The position numbers and the translations under genes were made by a program. Shown piece by piece: positions 1-5,422 of a DNA stretch of 8,411 bases (its first letter is position 1; every line of letters begins with the position of its first letter). Source of the stretch: Candidatus Woesearchaeota archaeon (GTDB taxonomy: Archaea > Nanoarchaeota > Nanoarchaeia > Woesearchaeales > UBA11576); contig DUGW01000016.1 of NCBI GenBank assembly GCA_013331125.1, forward strand, positions 1,852 to 10,262, written 5' to 3'. Below the pieces are notes generated by a model. It did no database searches. It saw only the letters and a list, made by a program, of their open reading frames with translations, and was not told where the DNA came from.

Positions 1-12
1 CCTGCCGATATT

Positions 13-47
13 GTTTTTTCTTTTTAGCTTTTTTTGCTTCTTTTTTA
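13..47 (+). terminator. T-rich tract, likely terminator of an upstream plus-strand gene
   Basis: Several runs of five to seven T on the plus strand (around 15-19, 21-25, 30-35 and 41-46), interrupted by single C, G or A bases, precede the first promoter. Archaeal RNA polymerase stops at oligo-U tracts without needing a hairpin, so this could end a transcript entering from the left. No upstream gene is visible, so the role is inferred from composition only. Confidence 0.4.
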
Positions 48-52
48 AACTA

Positions 53-62
53 CTTTTATATA
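53..62 (+). promoter_or_regulatory. TATA box for the NFACT operon; leaderless transcript predicted
   Basis: The sequence cttttatata is a good archaeal TATA box. Its centre (about 58) lies about 27 nt upstream of the ATG at 85, the distance at which archaeal transcription normally starts. The mRNA would therefore begin at or within a few bases of the start codon. No Shine-Dalgarno sequence lies before that ATG (the bases just upstream are pyrimidine-rich), which fits a leaderless message. Confidence 0.65.
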
Positions 63-84
63 TGACTTCTCCCTCTGCTTTTGC

Positions 85-1236
85 ATGAAGACCGAGATAT
101 CCTCTCTGGAATTGCATTTCCTTGTTGAAGAGCTTCAGTCTCTTGTCAGCTCGAAGGTTGAGCAGATCTATCAGGTCCAGGAAGAGGGGGGCGATTTGGA
201 GTTCCTCTTCCAGTTCCATCTACCTGGTGAAGGTAAGCGTCTCCTGCGCATAATCATGGGCAAGGTCCTCTATCTTGCCTCGAATAAAGGTGAGGCTCCT
301 GACAAGCCCCCTAATTTCTGTCTCTATCTCCGTAAGAAGCTCAAGAATGCGAGGCTTAGGTCAATATCCCAAGAGGGCTTTGAACGTGTCGTGAACATGC
401 TCTTTGAGACCAAGGATGCGAAGTTCAATCTCCATATAGAACTCTTCTCTAAAGGGAATATGATCCTTGCTGATGAGTCTGATACCGTCCTCTCTGCTCT
501 CCAGTATCAGGAGTGGAAGGACCGTTCGATAAAGCCGAAGAAGCCCTACGTGCCTCCTCAGCGAGGCTTCAACTTCCTTTCCTTGTCTGCTGAATCCCTG
601 AAGGCGGCTTTGCTTGCTTCTGAGAAGGAGAATCTTGTCAAGACCTTGGCTATTGATGTTGGCCTTGGCGGTGTTTTTGCCGAAGAGCTCTGTTCCATGG
701 CAGACATTGACAAGAATGTGAAGTCAAGTTCTCTCTCTGATGGGGAGCTTTCAAGGCTCTTTTCCTCCTCTCAGGACCTCCTGCATAAGGAACTCTCGCC
801 AGTCATCATCTACAAGGATGTGGACAAGGACAGTTCCCCTCAGGACATACTGCCTTTCAGCATCTCTCATTATGACGGTCTTGTCTCTCGTCCTTTCTCT
901 TCATTCAATGATGCTATTGATTTTGTCTTGACAAAGAAGGTCGATTCTTCAAGGGTTGACAGTGTGGCGAAAGAGTCTAAGACTCGGCAGGGCCAGGTTG
1001 ATGAGATTATCCATCAGCAGCGTCTGCGTATCGAGGGTCTTGAGACATCTGAGAAGGAGAATCAGAGGAAAGGCGAGATCATCTATGAGAACTATGCTTC
1101 TGTAGATGAGCTTCTTAGACAGGTGAAGGAGTTGCGTAAGGACCATTCCTGGTCAGAGATTAAGGCATTGTTGAAATCTAATTCCCTTGTCAAGTCTGTT
1201 GATGAGAAGACCGGTGATATTGTTTTGGAGTTGTGA
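85..1236 (+). CDS. NFACT-family protein (Rqc2/RqcH/Tae2 homologue) lacking the NFACT-R domain
   Basis: This is a 383-residue NFACT family protein. Full-length relatives bind the large ribosomal subunit with a peptidyl-tRNA stalled on it, and in bacteria and eukaryotes they direct C-terminal tailing. The NFACT-N domain is seen in the ISSLELHFLVEEL opening (residues 5-17), the KVEQIYQ segment (24-30) and the LRKKL stretch (82-86) followed by SQEGFERVV (95-103). A helix-hairpin-helix-like part follows at about 165-215 (LAIDVGLGGVFAEEL), then a charged coiled coil at about 295-350 and the usual IYENYASVDELL segment at 334-345. The protein ends at the point where canonical members (about 550-680 residues) continue into NFACT-R (DUF814), and no NFACT-R sequence is found elsewhere in the window. 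The Asp-Arg pair needed for tRNA binding in Rqc2/RqcH appears here as Glu100-Arg101. The ATG at 85 is supported by the TATA spacing and the family-typical N-terminus. The family call is firm; retained activity is uncertain. Confidence 0.88.
   Translation: MKTEISSLELHFLVEELQSLVSSKVEQIYQVQEEGGDLEFLFQFHLPGEGKRLLRIIMGKVLYLASNKGEAPDKPPNFCLYLRKKLKNARLRSISQEGFERVVNMLFETKDAKFNLHIELFSKGNMILADESDTVLSALQYQEWKDRSIKPKKPYVPPQRGFNFLSLSAESLKAALLASEKENLVKTLAIDVGLGGVFAEELCSMADIDKNVKSSSLSDGELSRLFSSSQDLLHKELSPVIIYKDVDKDSSPQDILPFSISHYDGLVSRPFSSFNDAIDFVLTKKVDSSRVDSVAKESKTRQGQVDEIIHQQRLRIEGLETSEKENQRKGEIIYENYASVDELLRQVKELRKDHSWSEIKALLKSNSLVKSVDEKTGDIVLEL
1227..1230 (+). promoter_or_regulatory. Shine-Dalgarno site of the bPH-like membrane protein gene, inside the NFACT tail
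   Basis: GGAG lies 9 nt before the ATG at 1240 and inside the last codons of the NFACT gene. Ribosomes finishing NFACT would end at 1236, three bases from the next start. This suggests translational coupling and supports ATG 1240 as the start. Confidence 0.5.
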
Positions 1237-1239
1237 TTC

Positions 1240-1986
1240 ATGGATGAGAGAGAGCTTAGGGATACAATAACTACCGATTTGTCGGATTCTGCTGCCTACA
1301 GTCAGGACTCGACCTCATCTCAAGGTGGCGCTCCTGGTTCACCTCTTGCCGACACGCCTGTCGCTGAGTCGTCTGTTTCCGAAACTGCTGCTCCTGCTGC
1401 ATCACCAGCACAAACTTCCCAACCTGCTCAGTCTTCGCAGACTTCGGAATCCGTCAGGATATCTCCTGACCTTATGAATGCCTATGCAGCTAACCTTTTC
1501 AAGACGTTCTTCCTGTTCGGCGTTGTCATCGGCGGTTATTTCATCGCGAAGAACTTCGTCGGTCTTGAGGCTATCACAGGGATGATTGATGAATTGGGCC
1601 TTCCCTCTATTTCCTTAGACCTTATCACCAAGGTATTGGCTGGTCTTGCAGGTCTTATCTTGTTCGTCGTCATCCTTAAGACATCTTCGCTTGCCACCCT
1701 GAGTTTTGTGTTCAAGGGCAACGACCTGACTTATTCGTACGGCGGCTTCTTCAAGGTCACGAAGACAGTCTCTGTCACCGATATCTTGGAGGTTGACTAC
1801 AAGGTATATTCTCCTTTTAAGTCAGGCGATATCATATTGCGGATATCAGGTACTGACAAGAAGGATATGACTATTCCGTTTGTGGCCGATGCAGGCAGGC
1901 GTTATGATGAGGTGAAAAGGCTTATATGGGAAAAGAAATCCCAGATGTATAAGCCCGATTTTGGTAAGGTTGGGGCAGGATCCTGA
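1240..1986 (+). CDS. Two-helix membrane protein with disordered N-terminal tail and C-terminal bPH2/YdbS-like domain
   Basis: This 248-residue protein has no recognised gene name. Residues 1-75 are low complexity, rich in Ser, Ala, Pro, Gln and Thr with few hydrophobic residues, and look disordered. Two membrane segments follow: about 86-106 (starting LFKTFFLFGVVIGG) and about 127-147. Residues 151-230 resemble the bacterial PH-like (bPH2, YdbS/YdbT) domain: alternating beta strands with LTYSYGGFF, an ILEVDYKVYSPFKSGDIILRI core and a final amphipathic helix (RRYDEVKRLIWEKK). Two membrane passes would put the tail and the PH-like domain on the same, probably cytoplasmic, side. There is no cleavable signal peptide. 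It starts 3 nt after the NFACT stop and precedes the epimerase gene by 24 nt, so it is probably co-transcribed with both. PH-like domains of this kind are thought to act in membrane assembly or protein contact; its exact function is unknown. The domain call comes from pattern and not from alignment. Confidence 0.72.
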   Translation: MDERELRDTITTDLSDSAAYSQDSTSSQGGAPGSPLADTPVAESSVSETAAPAASPAQTSQPAQSSQTSESVRISPDLMNAYAANLFKTFFLFGVVIGGYFIAKNFVGLEAITGMIDELGLPSISLDLITKVLAGLAGLILFVVILKTSSLATLSFVFKGNDLTYSYGGFFKVTKTVSVTDILEVDYKVYSPFKSGDIILRISGTDKKDMTIPFVADAGRRYDEVKRLIWEKKSQMYKPDFGKVGAGS

Positions 1987-1995
1987 AATCAGGAT
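1980..1995 (+). other. Perfect inverted repeat spanning the stop codon of the membrane protein gene
   Basis: ATCCTGA and TCAGGAT form 7-base arms around a central AA; in RNA this would be a 6-bp stem with a 4-nt loop. It covers the TGA stop (1984-1986) and ends one base before the Shine-Dalgarno site of the epimerase gene. It has no T tract after it, so it is not an obvious terminator. It could tune re-initiation at the next gene or be chance; such short palindromes are common. Confidence 0.35.
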
Positions 1996-1996
1996 T

Positions 1997-2003
1997 GGTG
2001 AGG
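1997..2003 (+). promoter_or_regulatory. Shine-Dalgarno site of the epimerase gene
   Basis: GGTGAGG sits 7 nt upstream of the ATG at 2011 and is a strong match to the GGAGGTGA-type archaeal ribosome binding sequence. It fixes the epimerase start and shows that this internal operon gene uses SD-led initiation, unlike the apparently leaderless first gene. Confidence 0.65.
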
Positions 2004-2010
2004 TATCATT

Positions 2011-2982
2011 ATGAAAGTCTTGGTCACTGGTGGTGCTGGTTTTATCGGGAGTCATGTGTGTGATGCTCTTCTTGATAGGGGCGATACTGTCATCTGTGTC
2101 GACAATTTCAATGATTATTACGATGTATCTTTCAAGGAGTCAAACATAAGTCACCACAAGGACGACAAGGATTTCATATTGTATAGGGAGGACATAACAG
2201 ACCTTGCCTCTATGCATGCAATCTTCGAGAAAGAGCTGCCTGATAAGATCATCCATCTGGCTGCGCGTGCAGGTGTCCGTCCGTCTATCAGTCAGCCTTT
2301 CCTTTATGAGAAAGTGAACATTACTGGAACCTTGAACCTCCTGGAGCTTTCCAAAGAGTTCAGTGTCAAGAACTTTGTTTATGCCTCTTCCTCGTCTGTT
2401 TACGGGGGCAACAAGAAGGTGCCCTTTTCAGAGTCTGACCCTGTTGACAATCCTGTATCTCCTTACGCAGCTACGAAGAAGTCTTGCGAACTATTATGTC
2501 ACGCATATCATCATCTTCACAACCTCAACATCACCTGTCTTCGTTTCTTCACTGTCTATGGTCCCAGGGGTCGGCCTGACATGGCTCCTTATCTCTTCAC
2601 GGAATGGGTCCATGAAGGGAAGCCGATCAAGCGCTTCGGTCCTGGAACCTCGAAGCGCGATTATACTTTTGTCTCTGACATAGTTTCTGGCATGATCGGG
2701 GTCCTTGACAAGGACTTCAGCTTTGAGATATTGAATCTTGGGAACTCCCAGACTGTCGAGCTGAACTATTTCATCTCTGTGATAGAGGGTCTTCTCGGTA
2801 AGAAGGCAGTCATCGAGCAGCATCCTGAACAGCCCGGTGATGTTCCTATCACTTATGCTGATATCTCCAAAGCAAAAAAACTCATCAGTTTCAGCCCCTC
2901 GACGACAATAGAGGAGGGCATGAAGATGTTCATAGATTGGTATATCAAAGAACGCGCAGGCAAGGATGAAGGGAGTGATTGA
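2011..2982 (+). CDS. UDP-glucuronate 4-epimerase-type NAD-dependent epimerase (extended SDR)
   Basis: This cytosolic sugar-nucleotide enzyme of 323 residues is predicted to invert C4 of UDP-glucuronate to give UDP-galacturonate through a 4-keto intermediate on bound NAD. The Rossmann motif TGGAGFIG is at 6-13 with the acidic ribose-binding residue in CVDNFNDYYD (29-38). The catalytic set is the Ser run 126-129 in SSSSVYG and Tyr152-xxx-Lys156 in SPYAATKK. Three stretches are typical of the glucuronate epimerase branch (CapI/GAE type) rather than plain GalE: NDYYD, AARAGVRPS (84-92) and LRFFTVYGPRGRPDMA (177-192). KRDYTFVSDIV (215-225) supplies the substrate-side Arg and Asp. The length is normal and all core residues are present. 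The start is set by a strong SD at 1997-2003. The paired UDP-glucose dehydrogenase lies 1.1 kb downstream in a separate transcription unit and would make the substrate. A related UDP-hexose 4-epimerase specificity cannot be excluded. Confidence 0.87.
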   Translation: MKVLVTGGAGFIGSHVCDALLDRGDTVICVDNFNDYYDVSFKESNISHHKDDKDFILYREDITDLASMHAIFEKELPDKIIHLAARAGVRPSISQPFLYEKVNITGTLNLLELSKEFSVKNFVYASSSSVYGGNKKVPFSESDPVDNPVSPYAATKKSCELLCHAYHHLHNLNITCLRFFTVYGPRGRPDMAPYLFTEWVHEGKPIKRFGPGTSKRDYTFVSDIVSGMIGVLDKDFSFEILNLGNSQTVELNYFISVIEGLLGKKAVIEQHPEQPGDVPITYADISKAKKLISFSPSTTIEEGMKMFIDWYIKERAGKDEGSD

Positions 2983-2986
2983 GAAT

Positions 2987-3844
2987 ATGGACGAATTGCT
3001 CAGACGCTACGAGGCTCTTGGTCACAAGATCGACCCTGAGAAGATTAAGACGAGGCAGTCGATCAGGATCAACACCCTTAAGATATCTGAATCTGACTGC
3101 ATCTCTCGTCTTAAGAGACGCAAGATCACTCTCAAGAAGATACCTTTTCTTGATCACGGTTATTGGACTGATGCCTCTTTCAAGCTTTCGTCGACACAGG
3201 AATATCTGCAGGGCTTCTATTATCTTCAGGAGGCAGCTTCTCAGCTTCCTGTCCAGGTCCTCGACCCGAGACCTGGCGATCTCGTCCTTGACATGGCTGC
3301 CTCTCCAGGCTCCAAGACCACCCAGCTTGCTCAGTTGATGCAGAACAAGGGCTGCATCATCGCTCTCGAGTCTAACCGAGGACGCATTCCTAAACTTAAT
3401 AATAATCTCGAGAGGCTCGGTGTAAAGGATGTGCTTGTCTATCACAAGGATGCAAGGTATGCCTCTGATCTGGGCCTGAGCTTTGATAAGATTCTTCTTG
3501 ACGCTCCCTGCTCTGGCAACTTCACCCAGGAACCTGGTTGGCTTGAAAAGAGGTCAGTCCAGGATTTCCAGGACATGGCTAAGCTTCAGAAAGCCCTTCT
3601 GAAGACAGCAGTCTCTCTCCTTAAGCCCAAAGGCACTTTGGTGTACAGTACTTGTTCTCTTGAGCCTGAGGAGAACGAGGAGGTTGTGGAGTCGGTACTA
3701 GATTCTCTTCCTGTTAAACTTCAAAAGACAGACCTGGAAGTTGGGGAACCGGGATTAAGCCCTAAAACTGCCTTATGCTGCCGTTTTTGGCCTGAAAAGT
3801 CCAGCACTCAGCCTTTCTTTCTTGCAAAGCTTGTCAGAAAATAA
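2987..3844 (+). CDS. NOL1/NOP2/Sun-family RNA (cytosine-5)-methyltransferase
   Basis: This SAM-dependent enzyme makes 5-methylcytosine in tRNA or rRNA. It has 285 residues from ATG 2987, or 292 from ATG 2966. I prefer 2987 because the purine-rich GGGAG at 2971-2975 lies upstream of it and relatives begin near MDELLRRYEALG; the longer form would overlap the epimerase gene by 17 nt. In the 292-residue numbering, the SAM-binding motif is DMAASPGSKTTQLA (109-122), the acidic ribose residue is Glu135 in ALES, motif IV is LDAPCSG with Cys182, and motif VI is STCSLEPEENE with the catalytic nucleophile Cys230. Both cysteines of the two-Cys mechanism are present. The N-terminal IRINTLKI segment (33-40) belongs to the family's RNA-binding lead-in. 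No PUA domain is present, as in compact archaeal members (Trm4-like); the target RNA cannot be told from sequence. The usual AAPG of motif I reads ASPG. The stop lies 4 nt from the 3' end of the facing 5S rRNA gene. Confidence 0.88.
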   Translation: MDELLRRYEALGHKIDPEKIKTRQSIRINTLKISESDCISRLKRRKITLKKIPFLDHGYWTDASFKLSSTQEYLQGFYYLQEAASQLPVQVLDPRPGDLVLDMAASPGSKTTQLAQLMQNKGCIIALESNRGRIPKLNNNLERLGVKDVLVYHKDARYASDLGLSFDKILLDAPCSGNFTQEPGWLEKRSVQDFQDMAKLQKALLKTAVSLLKPKGTLVYSTCSLEPEENEEVVESVLDSLPVKLQKTDLEVGEPGLSPKTALCCRFWPEKSSTQPFFLAKLVRK

Positions 3845-3848
3845 AAGA
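3833..3848 (-). terminator. Oligo-T terminator of the 5S rRNA gene
   Basis: Read on the minus strand, the bases just past the 5S 3' end are tcttttattttctgac, two runs of four T within the first 12 nt. This is a typical archaeal U-tract terminator. It lies inside the last codons of the convergent methyltransferase gene, so the same bases serve as coding and termination sequence. Confidence 0.6.
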
Positions 3849-3959
3849 GGACAGCTTCCGGCATTTCCCGATCCAAAGACCAGTACAGTACCGGACGACG
3901 GCTTGCTTAACTTCGGTGTTCGGAATGGGAACCGGTGTTCCAAGCCACTATGGCCGTCC
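3849..3959 (-). rRNA. 5S ribosomal RNA
   Basis: On the minus strand this reads as a complete 5S rRNA of about 111 nt. The 5' GGACGGC pairs with the 3' GCTGTCC to form helix I (7 bp, one G-U). GGCTTG pairs with CAAGCC for helix II, and CGGT with ACCG for helix III, enclosing the conserved TCCCATTCCGAAC loop C followed by CGAAGTTAAGC. The loop E strand GGTACTG is present, then a CTGGTC/GATCGG hairpin with a TTTG loop. CCGG and GCCGG close the second arm. All three arms are intact, so this is a gene and not a fragment, although it is shorter than the usual 118-125 nt and the mature ends may extend a few bases. It is not next to 16S or 23S in this window. It has its own TATA box at -27 and an oligo-T terminator, so it should be transcribed alone. 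Confidence 0.95.
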
Positions 3960-3980
3960 GTTATGGGGGATTTTCCGGTC

Positions 3981-3990
3981 ATTTATAAAG
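3981..3990 (-). promoter_or_regulatory. TATA box of the 5S rRNA gene
   Basis: The minus strand reads ctttataaat, a near-ideal archaeal TATA box, with its centre about 27 nt upstream of the first base of helix I (3959). The purine-rich gaggaaaa just before it could be the BRE. The exact spacing supports both the 5S 5' end given here and the archaeal assignment. Confidence 0.75.
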
Positions 3991-4006
3991 TTTTCCTCTA
4001 ACCAAA

Positions 4007-4016
4007 ATTTTTTATA
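4007..4016 (+). promoter_or_regulatory. TATA box of the UDP-glucose dehydrogenase gene
   Basis: The plus strand carries ttttttata, preceded by ccaaaa as a candidate BRE. Initiation about 26 nt downstream would fall near 4038-4040, giving a 5' leader of roughly 10 nt before ATG 4049. It is back to back with the 5S promoter about 20 nt away, so the two polymerase assemblies could interfere. Confidence 0.55.
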
Positions 4017-4048
4017 CTACCCTCCAAGCAGGGCTTTTGGGGATAATA

Positions 4049-5374
4049 ATGAAGATTGCAGTGATAGGCACAGGGTACGTCGGTCTTGTTTCTGGGGCTT
4101 GCTTTGCAGATAAAGGCTTTGAGGTCACCTGTGTGGATATTGATCAGCATAAGATTGACTCACTTAACTCTGGAAAGGTCCCTATATTTGAGCCTGGTCT
4201 CAAGGATATCATAGATAATGCTGTGAAGAGGGAGTGTCTTTCTTTCACCACTGACCTGAAGACTGCAGTCCTTAAGTCGAAGGTCATTTTCATCTGTGTT
4301 GGTACGCCGGAAGGTAAGGATGGTAGGCCCGATATGTCGGCGGTTTATTCTGTCGCAGGTAGTGTCGGCAAGATATTGGCTGAGAATCCCTCACATGAGC
4401 TTAAGATTCTCGCTACAAAGAGCACTGTTCCTGTAGGTACTGGCGATGAGATTGAGCTTATTCTCGATAAGCATTGTGTCAAGGGTGTTGCTGTTGTCTC
4501 TAATCCTGAATTCCTCAAGGAAGGTGATGCGATAAATGATTTCATCAAGCCTGATCGTGTCGTGATAGGTGCCGGTTCTCAGGAAGCGATGCAGGTTATG
4601 ACTGAGATGTACTCTGCTTTTACGAGGAAGAATGATCGTATCCTTCAGATGGACAGGAGGAGCGCAGAGCTGACTAAGTATGCTGCTAATTCGATGCTTG
4701 CTCTCAGGATTACTTTCATGAATCAGTTGGCTAATCTCTGTGAACGGGTGGATGCTGACATAACCAACGTCCGTCACGGTATAGGTTCAGACTCCCGTAT
4801 AGGCTCCGCTTTCCTTTTTCCCGGCCCTGGTTATGGTGGTAGTTGCTTCCCGAAGGATGTCAAGGCGCTTATCCATCTTGGTCAGGACAATGGTTTTCCT
4901 CTGTCGATAGTTGAGGCTGTCGACGATTTCAACCAGCGGCAGAAGCTCGTCTTGGCGCAGAAGGTTATGAAACATTTCTCTGGCGATCTCAAAGGCAGGG
5001 TTATTGCTGTCTGGGGTCTCTCTTTCAAGCCTCAGACTGATGATGTCCGTGAATCACCTTCAATTTACATAATTGGCGAGCTTCTTAAGGCAGGTGCTCA
5101 GGTCAAGGCTTATGATCCTGAGGCCACAGAGAACTTCAGGAGACTCTATGATTTCAACTCGATAACCTATTGCAATTCGAAATACGACGCTGTGAAGAAC
5201 GCGGACGCATTGGTGATAGTCACTGATTGGAACGAGTTCAAGATGCCTGATTTCGAGAAGATGAGGGGGTTGATGAACTCATCAGTAATTTTTGATGGGA
5301 GGAACTTATATTCTCCTTCTAAAATGAAGGATGTCCGTTACAGTTATTTTTGTATGGGACGAAAAGAGCCATAA
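4049..5374 (+). CDS. UDP-glucose 6-dehydrogenase
   Basis: This enzyme performs two successive NAD-dependent oxidations of UDP-glucose to UDP-glucuronate. It has 441 residues from ATG 4049, the usual length for the family. The Rossmann motif IGTGYVGLVSG is at 6-16 with Asp30 in CVDID as the ribose-binding acid. Further family signatures are FEPGL (47-51), FICVGTPEG (81-89), STVPVGT (125-131), NPEFLKEGDAINDF (152-165) and the central helix ELTKYAANSMLALRITFMN (207-225), with Lys210 and Asn214. The catalytic cysteine is Cys266 in GYGGSCFPKD. The C-terminal UDP-binding domain has GLSFKPQTDDVRESPS and ends with FDGRNLY. All catalytic residues are intact. GDP-mannose and UDP-ManNAc dehydrogenases share the fold, but the signatures fit the UDP-glucose enzyme best. 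An in-frame TTG at 4037 would add four residues but lies at or before the predicted transcript start. Its product is the expected substrate of the epimerase at 2011-2982. Confidence 0.92.
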   Translation: MKIAVIGTGYVGLVSGACFADKGFEVTCVDIDQHKIDSLNSGKVPIFEPGLKDIIDNAVKRECLSFTTDLKTAVLKSKVIFICVGTPEGKDGRPDMSAVYSVAGSVGKILAENPSHELKILATKSTVPVGTGDEIELILDKHCVKGVAVVSNPEFLKEGDAINDFIKPDRVVIGAGSQEAMQVMTEMYSAFTRKNDRILQMDRRSAELTKYAANSMLALRITFMNQLANLCERVDADITNVRHGIGSDSRIGSAFLFPGPGYGGSCFPKDVKALIHLGQDNGFPLSIVEAVDDFNQRQKLVLAQKVMKHFSGDLKGRVIAVWGLSFKPQTDDVRESPSIYIIGELLKAGAQVKAYDPEATENFRRLYDFNSITYCNSKYDAVKNADALVIVTDWNEFKMPDFEKMRGLMNSSVIFDGRNLYSPSKMKDVRYSYFCMGRKEP

Positions 5375-5382
5375 TGGAAACG

Positions 5383-5391
5383 CTTTTATAA
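5383..5391 (+). promoter_or_regulatory. TATA box of the radical SAM gene
   Basis: The sequence cttttataaa is a good archaeal TATA box, with ggaaac just upstream as a possible BRE. It predicts a transcript start near 5413-5415 and a leader of about 8-10 nt before ATG 5423, where no clear Shine-Dalgarno is seen. It lies in the 48-nt gap after UDP-glucose dehydrogenase, so the radical SAM gene probably has its own transcript, though no strong T tract blocks read-through. Confidence 0.6.
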
Positions 5392-5422
5392 ACGAGGCTA
5401 TCAACGCAAACTGCTGATTAAA

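Noticed and set aside
1920..1930. TATA-like cttatatggg inside the membrane protein gene
   Set aside because: It would place a transcript start near 1950, about 60 nt before the epimerase ATG, with no other support, and the operon layout explains expression without it.
1240..1986. Possibility that the gene after NFACT is the missing NFACT-R half
   Set aside because: The product has two membrane helices and a PH-like fold, with none of the NFACT-R signatures such as the Asp-Leu-Trp-Phe-His-Ala stretch.
2966..2986. Upstream ATG for the m5C methyltransferase
   Set aside because: Less favoured than ATG 2987: it overlaps the epimerase end and has only a weak AGG upstream. It is not excluded.
2945..3445. 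Minus-strand open frame of 166 codons opposite the m5C methyltransferase
   Set aside because: It is the complement of a clearly functional gene with all catalytic motifs on the plus strand; its translation shows no recognisable domain.
4037..4048. TTG start adding four residues to UDP-glucose dehydrogenase
   Set aside because: The family N-terminus is MKIAVIGTGYVG from ATG 4049, and the TATA box predicts transcription beginning at about 4038-4040, too late for the TTG.
3916..4113. Plus-strand open frame of 65 codons over the 5S and UDP-glucose dehydrogenase promoter
   Set aside because: It runs antisense through the 5S rRNA gene and out of frame into the dehydrogenase gene; it has no family signature and no ribosome binding site.
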